Source: Caenorhabditis remanei (lineage: Eukaryota; Nematoda; Chromadorea; Rhabditida; Rhabditidae). From it: a stretch of 64,000 nucleotides of DNA. Location: assembly GCF_010183535.1 (NCBI RefSeq), contig NC_071332.1, positions 20,522,001-20,586,000 on the forward strand. The letters are read 5' to 3'. The notes beneath the pieces are model-generated. The model saw nothing but the letters and a program-made list of their open reading frames with translations. It was not told the origin of the DNA and searched no databases. The position numbers and the translations under genes are program-made. Below, in pieces: positions 11,692 to 23,126 of the stretch. The first letter of the stretch is position 1. Every line of letters starts with the position of its first letter.

Positions 11692-13458
11692 ATGAAAATG
11701 CAAATAGTGGGACTATTGGCCGTCTGGCTCACCATCATGCAGCTCACTCAGGCAGCAAGTCTCTATTTGACAGGTTAGTTTGGAAAATTGGATTGATAGA
11801 AAATCATAGTTGTCAAGGCCCGGGCCGGGCCGGGCCGGGCCGGTAGAAAATTTTCAAGGCCCGGCCCGGCCCGAAGGCCCGGCTTCAAAAAACGACCCTT
11901 TTTTTTCCAATTTTTTTTTCGAATTTTTTTCAATTTTTCATCGGAAATGTGACCATTTTTGACTATTTTTCAGAATTTCTTCTAATTCTGACTGATAGTC
12001 GAAAATGTGACTTTTTCGCGAAAAAATTCAAAAAAATTCAAAAAATTTGAAAAAATTTGAAAATTTGACTTTCGCGCCAATTTGCCCGGGCCTTCGGGCC
12101 GGGCCTTAAGCCCGGCCCGGCCCGGGCCGGGCCTTCGGGCCGGGCCCTGATTTTGCCAACAAGGCCCGGCCCGGGCCGGCCCGGGCCGGGCCTTCGGGCC
12201 GGGCCCTGATTTTGCCAACAAGGCCCGGCCCGGCCCGGCCCGGGCCGGGCCTTGACAACTATGTAGAAAATAGAAAACATTCTGCACATTTTGAGCTAAA
12301 AATCTGCTGGAAATGTTGATTTTCACAAAAACTGAAATATTTTGAAAATATTTTTGAAGAGAAAAACCCATATCTCGCTAATTTCATTGCTGAGATTCAA
12401 ATCCTTGTAATTTGCAAATTGAGCATGCCAAGAGCTTTCAAATGAGTATAATGATGCATAGGTTTGAATAATTGGGTCCCACCACGAAAGTTCATGATAC
12501 TGTAGCTATCGTGGTGGCACCGAAATATCCTGAATCAGCGTGTCAAGACGGTTCGAATGAGTATATTCATGCCAGGGTTTGAAACAAGTTGGGTCTCACC
12601 ACGAAACTATGGTGTGCGCCTTTAAACGGGACTTCTGTAGTTTTCGTGGTGAGACTCAACTTGCTTCAAACAATGGCATAATTATACTCATTCGAACCGC
12701 CTAGACCTGCTGATTTCGAAAATGTCAAAATTTTGAAGTTTAACGCAAAATTGAAAGAGATATAGTAGCTTTTCTGAAAATCTGAAAATGTTGAATTTTT
12801 CGAAATTTTTTTCACAGTTTTTTTAATGTCGATTTTTAATTTTAGGCCTACCATCCGAATCTGAGCGACCAATGAAGCGAAGCGCCTTGCTGCAACCGGA
12901 GAACAATCCAGAATGGAACCAATTGGGATGGGCTTGGGGTAAAAGAAGTGTGCCGGGAAGTGAGGTAAGAACCGTAACTTCATAAGATTTCGTGTAAACT
13001 CCAAAATTACAAAAATTTTCGGAATCAGCAGGCCGAGACACGCCGAATGACTATAATCATGTATAGGTTTGATTCAATTTTGGTCCCAGCATAATAACTA
13101 CAGTAACCCGAATTTTCGTGGTGAGACTCTAGGCATGGCATGATTATACTTTTCTGAAAGCCCAGAGAGTCGTGAATCTGAAAATATAAATTTCATTGCA
13201 TACAAATCAAAACTGAGCAAGTAATGTTTAGTTTTCCGAGTTTTCAGATTTTTTTTTCTGAAAATTGAAATTTTCAACCCTCCTTAACTTTACTATCTTC
13301 TACCCAATTTCATTGAATTTTGGCTTCAAAAATAGGGAATTTATTCTTCTTTCCAACAAATCCATTTTCAGATCCCCCGTCGCCTTGTCCGTGCTCTCCA
13401 CCCGGTCAAAAAGAACCCCGACTGGAACGATCTGGGATTCGCGTGGGGACGCAAATAG
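11692..13458 (+). CDS. nlp-42: NLP-42-type neuropeptide precursor
   Basis: Secreted prepropeptide of 95 residues from exons 11692-11773, 12846-12964 and 13372-13458. Residues 1-21 form a signal peptide (MKMQIVGLLAVWLTIMQLTQA). Two peptides are flanked by basic cleavage sites and end in Gly for amidation: SALLQPENNPEWNQLGWAW-GKR and, after KK, NPDWNDLGFAW-GRK. Both share NP(E/D)WN.LG(W/F)AWG, the hallmark I recall for C. elegans NLP-42. Each peptide is on its own exon. Intron 1 has grown to over 1 kb by insertion of a GC-rich transposon-like element and a foldback repeat; intron 2 also has an imperfect foldback (about 13030-13170). Confidence 0.9.
11805..12263. mobile_element. GC-rich hAT-like MITE with 8-bp target duplication
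   Basis: Element of 459 bp in nlp-42 intron 1, beginning CATAGTTGTCAAGGCCC and ending with its inverted copy GGGCCTTGACAACTATG. It is flanked by an exact 8-bp direct repeat, TAGAAAAT at 11797-11804 and 12264-12271. Inside are reiterated GGCCCGGGCC-type runs around an AT-rich core. No transposase is encoded, so it is non-autonomous. An 8-bp duplication and CA..TG ends fit the hAT superfamily; the assignment is inference. Confidence 0.85.
12532..12718. repeat. Foldback repeat, GGTTCGAATGAGTATA family
   Basis: Inverted repeat: left arm runs TCAAGACGGTTCGAATGAGT, TCATGCC, GGTTTGAAACAAG, GGTCTCACCACGAAA; the right arm is its complement ending CATTCGAACCGCCTAGAC. The short centre contains GCGCCTTTAAA. 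In nlp-42 intron 1. Confidence 0.85.
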
Positions 13459-14313
13459 GCCGTCTCTTTTCCCCCCTCTCTGTTAAAAATCTCGATTAAT
13501 TTTTGGACAAATTGAAAACGAATTTCAGAATTTTGTTGTCATCCTTTTTTCTCTATCAGTTATCCTTTTCTTCTGTGTGCAATGTTGATGATTTTGTGTG
13601 TGTCTCTCTTTCTCAGCGTCTCTCTTCGAAATCACACTCTCTTCTTCCCACTGCTCACCTCCGCTATTTATATTTCAATGAAGATGGACATTGTTAATTA
13701 TTTCTCACAATTAGTAGAAAAAATTCCGCGGTTTTTGAGCTAAAATTTGCAGAAATTGGTTGTAAATTAAGGAATCATGGAATTTTAAAATTTTTCGATA
13801 CCCTTAAACTACTGTAACTCACTCCTTTTCGTGGCAAGACCCACGAAACTTATATTTTCAGAATCAGCAAGTCAAGACGCTTCGAATGAGTATAATCATG
13901 CCAGGGTTTGAAACAAGTTGGATCTCACCACGAAAACTACAGTAGTCACGTTTAAAGGCGCACACCGTAGTTTCGTGGTGAGACCCAACTTGTTTCAAAC
14001 CCTGGCATGATTATACTCATTCGAACCGTCTTGATGAGCTGATTACAAATATTTGGGTTTGATGGAAGAGTTTTGGGTTTCTAGGCCACCAGGAGGTTTT
14101 AATTCGAACCGACTGATCTTGAAAATTTAAAAAAATTGAGGCCCTGACAATGTTATGACCGTCAAAAATTTTTATTAAAAATTAATTCATTTTTCTTTAA
14201 ATATAAAATTTGAACTGATAGGGAACATAAATAAAATATAAAATATGCGCGAGATCCTCTCCAAAATAAATTGTTTTTCAAAACCAAAAAATACAAATCA
14301 CAATTCACAAAAA
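13459..14313. other. nlp-42 to cyp-42A1 convergent intergenic region
   Basis: 3' flanks of two convergent genes. Contains a foldback repeat at 13861-14045 and a minus-strand AATAAA at 14171-14176 that could serve cyp-42A1. No clear AATAAA for nlp-42 and no other gene seen. Confidence 0.5.
13861..14045. repeat. Foldback repeat, GGTTCGAATGAGTATA family
   Basis: Second copy and one of the best preserved: arms starting GTCAAGACG and ending CGTCTTGATGAGCTGATT pair over about 85 bp around GTCACGTTTAAAGGCGCACA. Same family as 12532-12718. Confidence 0.88.
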
Positions 14314-17300
14314 TCAATCAATAATCGGTGTATAATCCCCAAACTCTCGTTTTTCAAATTTCAACTCATTCCCAAACATTGGTCGAATAATCAACTCGGC
14401 AGCCACTCGCATCTGGTCAGTTCTCAGTTTCGCCTTCACTTTCAGATTTTTCAAAATTATAGCCAATATGCACTTCTCCTCCATCATTGCGAATCTCATA
14501 CCTGGAAAAGTGGAAATTTGAAATTGTCAGTGTACACAAAATTTGGTCGGTTACAATGACCAAAAAAGTTACAATGACCAAAAAGTGTCAACTCACCAAT
14601 ACAATTTCTACTTCCTGCGCTGAATGGAATGTATGCATACGGATGTTTCAGCTCTCCACTAATAAACCTCTCTGGATTGAAAATCTCCGGATCATCCCAA
14701 TATCTGGGGTCCTTATGTACCATAGACGGTACCATAACCACAGCGGATCCAGCTGGAAGTGTATGCCCTCTGACTTGAATATCTTCAACACATTGTCTTG
14801 CAATCAATGGGACTGATGGGTACAAACGAAGGGTCTCTTTGAAACAAGCCTCCAGATATTTCAGTTTTCCCAAATCTTCGTATGAAATCGGGCGGTCTGC
14901 TTCTCCAAGAACATCGTCTATCTCCCGTTGGACCTTTGATTGGATTTGTGGGTTGGCACCCATCAGGTGGAGGAACCAGTTCATCGCGGCAGATGTTGTG
15001 TCGTGGCCTGCAATAAATAAAGTTTCAAAAAAAAAGTTGATAAAAACCATCGCAACTCGGTCAGGTTTGCATCAAATTTTATGAAAATTATATTTTCGAA
15101 TTCTGCTAGTCAAGACGGTTCGAATGAGTATACTCATGGCAAGGTTTGAAGCAATTTGGGTCTCACCACGAAACTACGGTATGCGCCTTTAAGCCTTTGA
15201 GGGACTACTGTAGTTTTCGTGGTGGGACCCAACTTGCTTTAAACCATGCCATGATTATACTCATTCGAAGCGTCTTGACGAGCTGATTCAGAATATTTTA
15301 GCTTGGTGGAAGAGTTTTGGATTTCTAGGCCACCAGGACGTCTAATTTATTTTGATATCCGGAAAATGGGTCCCGCCACGGAATATCAAGTATTTATGCG
15401 TGGATTTCTTCACTTAGAAATATAATTAATTACTAGTTCAAAAATTTCAGAAGTTCTCTACATTTCGAGTTAAAAATAATTCTAAAATGTTGAAAAGTGA
15501 AAAAGCTATGAGGGTTTGAAAATATTCATTAAAATTTTGAAATGATGATTTCACAAAAACTATCGTAACTCTGTCAGTACCGTGGCAGGACCAAAGAAAT
15601 GTATATTTTTAGAATCAGCAAGTCAAGATGGTTCTAATGAGTAAAATCATGGCTATATTTGGTAAATTATGAAAATTTTCGGATTTTTGGGTCTCGCCAC
15701 GAAAACACTAAAATCCTCGTATCTCAGCGATTTTTGAGTTTTAAAGGAAAATAAAAATACGGTTAGAATCATCAATTCAAGACGGTTCGACTTCATTCAA
15801 TTTTTGACCGACATAGGCGCCTTTAAATTCCAAACTTCCACTCAAGACCCAAAAAACCGAATATAGCCTTGATTATACTCATTCGAACCGTCTAGTCTCA
15901 CTGATTCCGAAAGTGTAGGTTTTTTGGGTCTCGTCACGAAACTGACAGAAATACAGTGAAATTTCAGACACGGGTTTCAGCTCAAAATGTGTCAAATTTC
16001 AAGAGGCTCTTCTAAACTTAGTTTCTTCATCTTTTTTCAAATTTCAATCTCAAAAAATCAGTGACTAACCTTCAAAAGTGAACGTATCCACCTCCTCACA
16101 AACGCCCTCCATCGGCAGTTCTCCCTTTGAGTTCATATCCAACATCAAGTCGAGGAAAGCCATCCGCCGTCTACCTTCAGCTGTCTCTTGTGCTAATAAC
16201 TGTTCGACTCCTCCAGCAGCATCTACTTTTGCTTTTCTGGCATAGATCGCTTTGGAGGTGAATTCGTGGAGAATCTGGAACAAAAATACTACATATCCCT
16301 CTATCTCTATCATCTCTATCATCTCTATCATCGCTATCTGGGGCGCCTGAGGCGCGTTTTTCAGGAAGGAAACTTGATAGTTGTTTGAACTCGAGTCTAG
16401 GGTGTCTGGCGCGCCTACGACGTGTTTTTAGAAAAAAAGCCTAATAGCTAAATTGACTACGACTTTCTGAAGTTTCAAGCTGATTTTTTTCAAAGCTGGC
16501 GTGTCTTTGACGCGTGTTCTGTTTCCCTACCTTAACACATCTGTCATGTTCTGCTCCTGGTCCGAACCACTTGAAAATTGGTGTCAAGTACATCTGTGGT
16601 CTCAACATTCTATAGAATACAATATCCTTCATTTTGAAGACTGCATCCAAATACGGTGAGTCTGGATCCTTTTGAGCATTTATCGAAGTACCCAATGCAG
16701 CCTCACAAATCACATCCAAAGTGCACAAAGTGATAGTGTGGAAGACATCTTTGTACTCGCCAGTCTCTGATTGGTTCTCGAATTTTGAGAGAAGAGTTCG
16801 GCCGTGTCTATTGTAGACCTCAACGAAATCTTTGAGAATGTCGTAGTGGAATGTGGGCGTCAGGAGTTTACGACGCGGACGCCATTTGTCCGGTTTTCTG
16901 GAAATTTAAGAAATTGGGGACTAATTAAAATTGTTAATGGAGATGAGCCCCGTGAAAAATGACCGACCGATATTTTAAATTGATGATATATTTTTATTTT
17001 TTTGATAATTTAGAACTATGTAAATAAAATTACACACATTTTGAGCAAAGAATCATTCCAAAATATTGAAAACTGATTGAGTTATAGTTGATTCATTGCG
17101 AACAGCCAGTAGTTTCAAAAGTTCTTGTTTTTTGCTGGGAAAAATAAGTTTTAGTGAAAAAAAAATTGGTTGAAAATCTTGAAAATTGACAAAATTACAG
17201 AGAAATAAAATTTTTGTATCCTGCAACCAGTATGGAGCTGTGAAACGGACCGGGCCCCGCCGAAATCACCCCGCTCGGCCCAAAAAAATCCTGGTCAGTG

Positions 17301-18150
17301 TAAAATTTGGTCACTGTAACAGTTACACTGACAAAAACCTTTTACACTGACAAACCACTGAATTTTCGAAAAATGAAAAAAAAATTGTTGAAAAAATGAG
17401 TCCCCATTTTGGAATCCGGGCTGAACGGGCCGCCGGCCAACCAAATTTTTTATAACTCTGGTCATATTATGCAAAAAAGTAACCAACATTAAAAAAACTG
17501 TTTGAAAATGTCAAAAATTGACATCAGATACGCCAATTTGAAAAAAAGTTTTACTATTTTTGTGTATTAGCTCAACACAGCTCTTACAACTGTGCTCCAC
17601 CGATACCCCATTCAAAATGTCTCTTTTTCTCTGATTCTCTCAATTTCGAATACAATTTTTTTCGGTTTCGGTAGAGCGCGGTTGTAAGAAGTATGTCATG
17701 CTAATACTTTATCAACTTGATATTCTTTCTTACCATTATTTCATTGCTACTCCCCTAAACACAAAAATATAAAAAGACTTACGAAATAAGTAGTCCATCT
17801 CCAATCCATGCACTCAAGAACCCATACAAAAAGGGTTTATTCAACATCTTCGGAGACCCAAGAACCGCTTCCATCTCCTCTGCTCCATACAACAAAATGA
17901 ATGGCAGTCCACCCAACCAAATCCTTGTTATCCTCTCATCCCCCTTTCTCATCATATAGGCAATCCCTTGACTCTGCTCGAAGAATTCCTCTGGAGAGAA
18001 GTGGAATTGATGGAAGTTTCCGAGGAGTGGGAGGGCGGCAGGCCCTTGGAATACTGTCAGTTTGTCGTAGATGAATTTTCCCTTTCGGAAGACAAAGTGG
18101 ATGATCCAGGTGATGGTAAGGACTATTAGGGAGGCAGTTATTATACCCAT
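14314..18150 (-). CDS. cyp-42A1: Cytochrome P450, CYP42A-type
   Basis: Membrane-bound microsomal monooxygenase. Five exons (descending) 18150-17783, 16897-16531, 16274-16070, 15007-14597 and 14501-14314 give 512 residues, normal for a P450. Residues 1-22 are a hydrophobic ER anchor. The I-helix oxygen-binding motif EGHDTTS is assembled across the exon 3/4 junction near residue 313. The K-helix ExxR is ETLR at 371-374, PERF is at 425-428, and the haem loop is PFSAGSRNCIG with the thiolate Cys near 449. The CYP42A1 name comes from remembered synteny with C. elegans Y80D3A.5 and the CYP4-like sequence; the P450 call itself is certain. Introns 1 and 3 exceed 850 bp and hold foldback repeats. Confidence 0.93.
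15098..15294. repeat. Foldback repeat in cyp-42A1 intron 3
   Basis: Third copy of the GGTTCGAATGAGTATA foldback family; arms begin CTAGTCAAGACGG and end CGTCTTGACGAGCTGATTC. A more degenerate relative lies at about 15605-15920 in the same intron. Confidence 0.85.
17567..17704. repeat. Foldback repeat, TTACAACTGTGCTCCACC family
   Basis: 138-bp inverted repeat with outer arms TTAGC..GCTAA and inner arms CTTACAACTGTGCTCCACCG / CGGTAGAGCGCGGTTGTAAG, in cyp-42A1 intron 1. Related copies are at about 28266-28390 and 31262-31390. Confidence 0.8.
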
Positions 18151-18449
18151 TGTGTTGGCTGGAATTGGGATATTTGGATATACAGACAGACAGAACGAGA
18201 GAAAGAGAGAAAAAGGCGTATAGACTTCCGGACATTTGGATAGACAGACAGACAGATGGAAAGAGCAAAAGAGAGAAAGAGACATCTGGATAGACAGACC
18301 AAATTTTCGGAAAAGAAGTTTTGGAGAGATAGACAAACAGGCACACAGACAGAAACTCACGAATAAAATTCTTCTATCAATCATGAGGACATCCGACACG
18401 ACAGACACATGGGCAGATAAAAAATTCAAAAAAATTCAAAAAAAAAATC

Positions 18450-18506
18450 ACGATGTAGACAGTGATAGTAGACCGACCAGGGTTCGAGTCCGCACGGTGG
18501 CAAAAA
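18450..18506 (+). repeat. tRNA-like repeat, copy 1
   Basis: GTAGACAGTGATAGTAGACC then a perfect Pol III B box GGTTCGAGTCC at 18481-18491, then GCACGGTGGCAAAAAA. Lacks the GGCGAGAAGG leader seen in the other copies. Confidence 0.6.
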
Positions 18507-18631
18507 ACTATATTTTGGAAAGTTTTTTTGTTTTTTATTGTTTGTTTTTGGCATATTCAGCAGAAAGACGACAAAATCAATAAAAATTCGAAAAAATTGA
18601 GCAGAATCAATCGATTTTGAGGATTTTCCTA

Positions 18632-18710
18632 CCCGGCGAGAAGGTTAGGTAGACAGTGGTAGTAGACCGACCAGGGTTCGAGTCCGCCCGGTGGCAAAAA
18701 CTTTTTTTTG
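18632..18710 (+). repeat. tRNA-like repeat, copy 2
   Basis: CCGGCGAGAAGG leader, GTAGACAGTGGTAGTAGACC, perfect B box GGTTCGAGTCC at 18675-18685, CCCGGTGGCA, then a run of eight T (18702 on) like a Pol III terminator. Confidence 0.65.
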
Positions 18711-20062
18711 AACTTTTTTTTGTCATTTTGAAAAGTTTCAAAACTTTTCACCGAACTCTATCTAATCAATTCGTGAAATTTGAGACAAAACGTCATGCAT
18801 TGTAGTAAAACCTTTAAAATGGCAAAAAAAATAAAAACAGAAAACTATTAAAAACTCACATGGTTTTTGGGTCAAACGTGTTTGCCCAAAAGGGGAGTCT
18901 ATTAGCGAGATTTAGGAAAAAGAAAGGGGTAATTGAAAAAATAAACGAAAGGGGGAGTGAAACAGTTAGGTAAGTGGAGGTGGTGGTCAGTAGACCGGAA
19001 TGAAAGTACTTTTTTTTAGAAAAAAGAATATCTTAGTGTTCAAAGTGTTCTAGTGATTCTTGTGAAGAAAATCACAAATATTCGGATTTACAAACCCACT
19101 AAAAGTCGTTTTCTTGGTTTTTGTGCACTCCAAATTGTGAATGACTTTGCGCCCTAATAGGGAAGGTTATGATGTCAGTTATGGTACGTGACCTATATCA
19201 CTGGAAAACTGAAAAAACGATGATTCCAAATATATATTCAGTTTTTGCGTTCGACACCTGGTATTCGAGAAAAACGAGCGTCAAATAATTGAATTGATGA
19301 GTTCTTGTCATTGTAAAAGGTTTTGGTCACTGTAACTTTTACAGTGACCAAATTCTATACTGACAATTTCACACTGACAATTTTTGCCAGAAGTGTCAGA
19401 ATAATAATAATTTGTCATTTTCCTAACTTTTACCTTGTTTTTCTGGAATACCAGACCTCGAGGGCAAAAACTGAATTTAAATTACATTAAAATCCTAATC
19501 TGACAAGAAAAAAGTACAAATGATCTCGTCCACTTCTTCTTCGATATCTTTCCCCGTCTATGTCTCTTTTGATAATTATATATCCAATACATTCTTCCCT
19601 ATCATTTCTTCCTCTTTTCCCGGAGAAATTAATAGAAACAAGAGAGAGGGAGGGGTGTCTAGTGTCTTCTAATTGTCTGAGAGAAAGATAGGAAGACTCA
19701 AGGACAAAAGAAAATGGAAAACGATAGGGGGATCAGAGTAACAAAATTCTATTGTGGTTGCTGGCGTGACGTTGACGCGTTTATTAGAAGTTGGTATAGA
19801 GGAAAAGAGAAGGTATGGGAAGCTCATAAGATAGGTAGCAAAAAATAAGTCTGGCGTGACGTTGGCGCGTTTAGAAGGTGGAATAGAGGAAGAGAAGTGA
19901 CCAAGGTAAATAGAGAGCATGGGATGGGTGAATGAATTGAGGAGACAGCTGGCGTGACATTGGCGCGTTTAGTAGTTGAATTTGAGAATGAAAATGGTAT
20001 GGAAAGCCCATAAGATAGACGGTGACCTAGAAATCCAAAACTTTTCCATCAAACCCAAATAA

Positions 20063-20242
20063 TCTGAATCAGCTCGTCAAGACGGTTCGAATGAGTATAA
20101 TCATGACAAGGTTTGAAGCAAATTGGGTCTCACCACGAAAACTACAGTAGTCTCGTTACAGTAGTTTTGTGGCGGGACCCAACTTGCTTCAAACCAATGC
20201 ATGATTATACTCATTCGAACCGTCTTGACTAGCGTAATTCGA
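20063..20242. repeat. Foldback repeat, GGTTCGAATGAGTATA family
   Basis: Fourth well-preserved copy; arms begin GCTCGTCAAGACGG and end CCGTCTTGACTAGC, with GGTCTCACCACGAAAAC repeated in inverted form around a short centre. Confidence 0.85.
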
Positions 20243-20857
20243 AAATATACAAATTTCAGAGATTCCACAAATTCTGTTCAAATTATGTCAGTTTTACAAA
20301 GACAATTTAGGAATGGCTAGGTCTAGAACACTTTCTTCCCTCCCTTATAGTAGATCAAAACACGGATCCCATTCTGGAAAACTGAAACGAAACGAGGTGA
20401 GATAATGAGGGAGAGAAGAATGCTATCTAGGATTCTGGGAAAGCGAAGAAAGATATGCAACAAAGACTTTTGCCTTTTTATGGATTGTAATCTGTTCTGG
20501 ATCGGCGCGGGCGGATGGATGCCCACTTGGAGATGGCGCGTATTGCAAACAAGTACAATACGTTACATTAGCATCTTTTTGTTAGATGGAGGGGGATAGA
20601 TAGTACTAGGGGGAGTAAGAGATTGAATTGAGTAGGGTTCCGGGACATCCGGATGGACAGACAGACAGATAGATGTGTAGAAGAACTGAGAGTCGACATT
20701 CGGACTAACAAATCTACAGACAGGCACAAAAATTTCTGGAGAGAAATTCACGATAAAAATTTATCAAAACTGTGGACATCTTACCTGACAGACACACGAA
20801 CAGCAAGAAAATTCAAAAAAATCGAGCAAAATCTATCAATTTTGGGAACTTTCCCAT

Positions 20858-20940
20858 CCGGCGAGAAGGTCCGGTGGTCAAGGTAGACACTGGTAGTAGA
20901 CCGACCAGGGTTCGACTCCACCCGGTGGCAAAACGTTTTT
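20858..20940 (+). repeat. tRNA-like repeat, copy 3
   Basis: GGCGAGAAGG, an A-box-like TGGTCAAGGTAG, GGTAGTAGACCGACCA, perfect B box GGTTCGACTCC at 20909-20919, CCCGGTGGCA and a T run. It is followed about 190 bp later by copy 4, and the sequence around them is also duplicated. Confidence 0.68.
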
Positions 20941-21050
20941 AGGAACGTTTTTTTTAGGCTTTTTTGGCATTTTCAGCAAACAAAACAACAAAATTGATGA
21001 AAAATTCAAAAAAAATCGAGCAAAATCGATCGATTTTGGGAACTTTCCCA

Positions 21051-21135
21051 TCCGGCGAGAAGGTCCGGTGGTCAAGATGGACAGTGGTGGTAGACCGACC
21101 GGGGTTCGATTCCACCCGGTGGCAAAACTTTTTTA
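21051..21135 (+). repeat. tRNA-like repeat, copy 4
   Basis: Tandem partner of copy 3, with the same leader, A-box-like segment, B box (GGTTCGATTCC) and terminal T run. Confidence 0.68.
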
Positions 21136-23126
21136 GGAACGTTTTTTTCGCTTTTTCTGGCCTTTATTTCCTACTGTACCTACCAGAGAGAAATTTCTGG
21201 CCTGGATTCCAGATGAATTCAGTAAAAATGAGGTAGATATCCGGATAAACAGGCAGACAGACAGACAGGTAGATACTAAACCGAATGAAACAAAGGTAGA
21301 GGAAGAAACTGTGTTAATCTATTCGTATTCGCCTTCACACTGTGAATATATTAATGGGATTAATCGAAGGTGTCGCCGGGAGAGGTCAAGGCTGGCGTGC
21401 CTCCAGCGCGTTCTTCTTTAAGCGATTTAACGTCAGAAATCTCATTTTAAACACTGAAAGTTCAGTGTAGATCAAATCAGATCATAATCTGTGTAGCCTA
21501 GCCTACAAAGAACATGATCGGACATGGAATAGGAGATGGCTACAAGGGGGGGGGGGGGAGAAAACTGAAAAGGGGGGGGGGATGGAAATTAGATTTGTGA
21601 ACCGGTTCCCTAGAGTCTGGCGCGCCGTTGGAGCGGTATTGAAAATGTAAACGAACATTGATTGAGCTAAGTGAGAAAGGCGCCTGAGACAGACAAATAG
21701 GTTCCTGGGTTCAATGACGGACATTCGGACATCCAGACAGACAGACAGACAGATAGAGGGGACATCTGGACACCGGGACACACAGACAGAGGTTGACGGC
21801 TCTTAAGTAGCTGATGAAAAAGGTGATATATGGACAAATTTAAATATCTTAATGGATATCCATATACACAGACACACATACAGACATCATATGAATTCTG
21901 AAGAAAAAATCGTAAAAATGCCTCTGATCTATCGAACCCTTTTGTTAAAAATGAAGATATATTCTCATCAAAAAACCGGTTTTCAAAAATTAGATTTGGG
22001 TTCAAAATAGAGACGGAAAACCTTTGATTTTTAGGCGAACAACCATCGGAAGACGGTTAAAAATTTTTTTGTGTGACGTTGTAGACGGATGGCTATGGCA
22101 AATAGGAAATTTGGAGTTTGGTCACAGACTAATGAGATGGTTATCTCGGACTAGAAGATAGGAGTAAACATTTTACGTCACAAAAAATGCGTCAAAGGCG
22201 CGACAGACAGACGAAGAAAAGGGGAAGATCTAGGCACCATTGACGCGATAAAACGTGAAAATGAGTCAGATTTTCGCAAAATTGGTCATTGTAAATTTTA
22301 AAATGTCAGTGTAAAAGGGAAAAATTGTCAGTGTAAAAGTTTTTTCGCAAAAATTCCCACAGATTAGTGAAAAATTTCATTAAAAACGCGCCAACGGTGA
22401 CCCAGATTGGAAATCCCAAGACGTTAAAGCTTTTTGGAAAGGTAGTGGTGCATTAGGCTCTGCTAGGAAACGCGCCTAAGGTGCCCCAGATCCAAGAAGC
22501 ACCCAAGGCACCCCAGCTTCAATAACCTAAGACCAAAAAGGCTCCCAATATGTAGAAAACTTCAAAATTAAAAGAATTCTTGATCAAGTAGCGCATCTCT
22601 CGAACACTCTCTCAGCCAATTCAATAAGGAAAACGGACACTGACGGGTACGGTGAATGGCACCGACTGAGGAGAAAGAGGATGGATGAGATGGTTATCTG
22701 GAAGAAGGGTGTCTTTTATCTGGACAGAATACGAAGAATCCGGATCCCTCTTGGAGATTTGAAAATAAGATTTCCAGGGGAGAGAGGGGGGAAAAGTCGC
22801 GTACACTTCAGGTAGCCACGTTCGACCTACAATAGAATTTTCGGGCTAAAATAGGCCGGGGATCTAGATGATCTAGATGAATCTGGCGTACCTTTAGCGT
22901 TTTCGCTATCATCGGTATCATCGCTAACTGTGGCGCCTCTGGGGCGTTTCTTGGATAGATCGATGAAAAATCTGGCGCGCCTAGGACGCGTTTTTGGTAA
23001 GACTGATTGACTACGACTTTCTGTAGTTTCTGGCTAATTTTTTCCCAAAGCTGGCGTGCCTTTGACGCGTGTTTTGTTTAAACTGCGATGGTTTAGAATG
23101 GAAACGTTTATTTCATGTTCAATTTC

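Larger units (their letters stand above)
18151..23126. other. Gene-poor, repeat-rich intergenic region
   Basis: About 5 kb without convincing coding sequence. Contents: GACA-rich runs of the GACATCCGGACAGACAGACA type (18175-18360, 20640-20730, 21240-21270, 21710-21880), four tRNA-like repeats (separate entries), a foldback at 20063-20242, repeated CTGGCGTGACGTTGACGCGT motifs (19760-19970, 22860-23080), runs of G near 21546 and 21572, and several CAGTGTAAAAG motifs. ORFs here are short and composed of repeat sequence. Confidence 0.7.

Noticed and set aside
12038..12371. ORFs rich in Gly-Pro-Ala-Arg on the minus strand
   Set aside because: Translation of the GGCCCGGGCC repeats of the transposon-like element; low complexity only.
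18455..18510. Functional tRNA gene
   Set aside because: Only the T-arm/B box is clear; no acceptor stem, anticodon arm or full cloverleaf could be folded by eye, so it is listed as a tRNA-like repeat.
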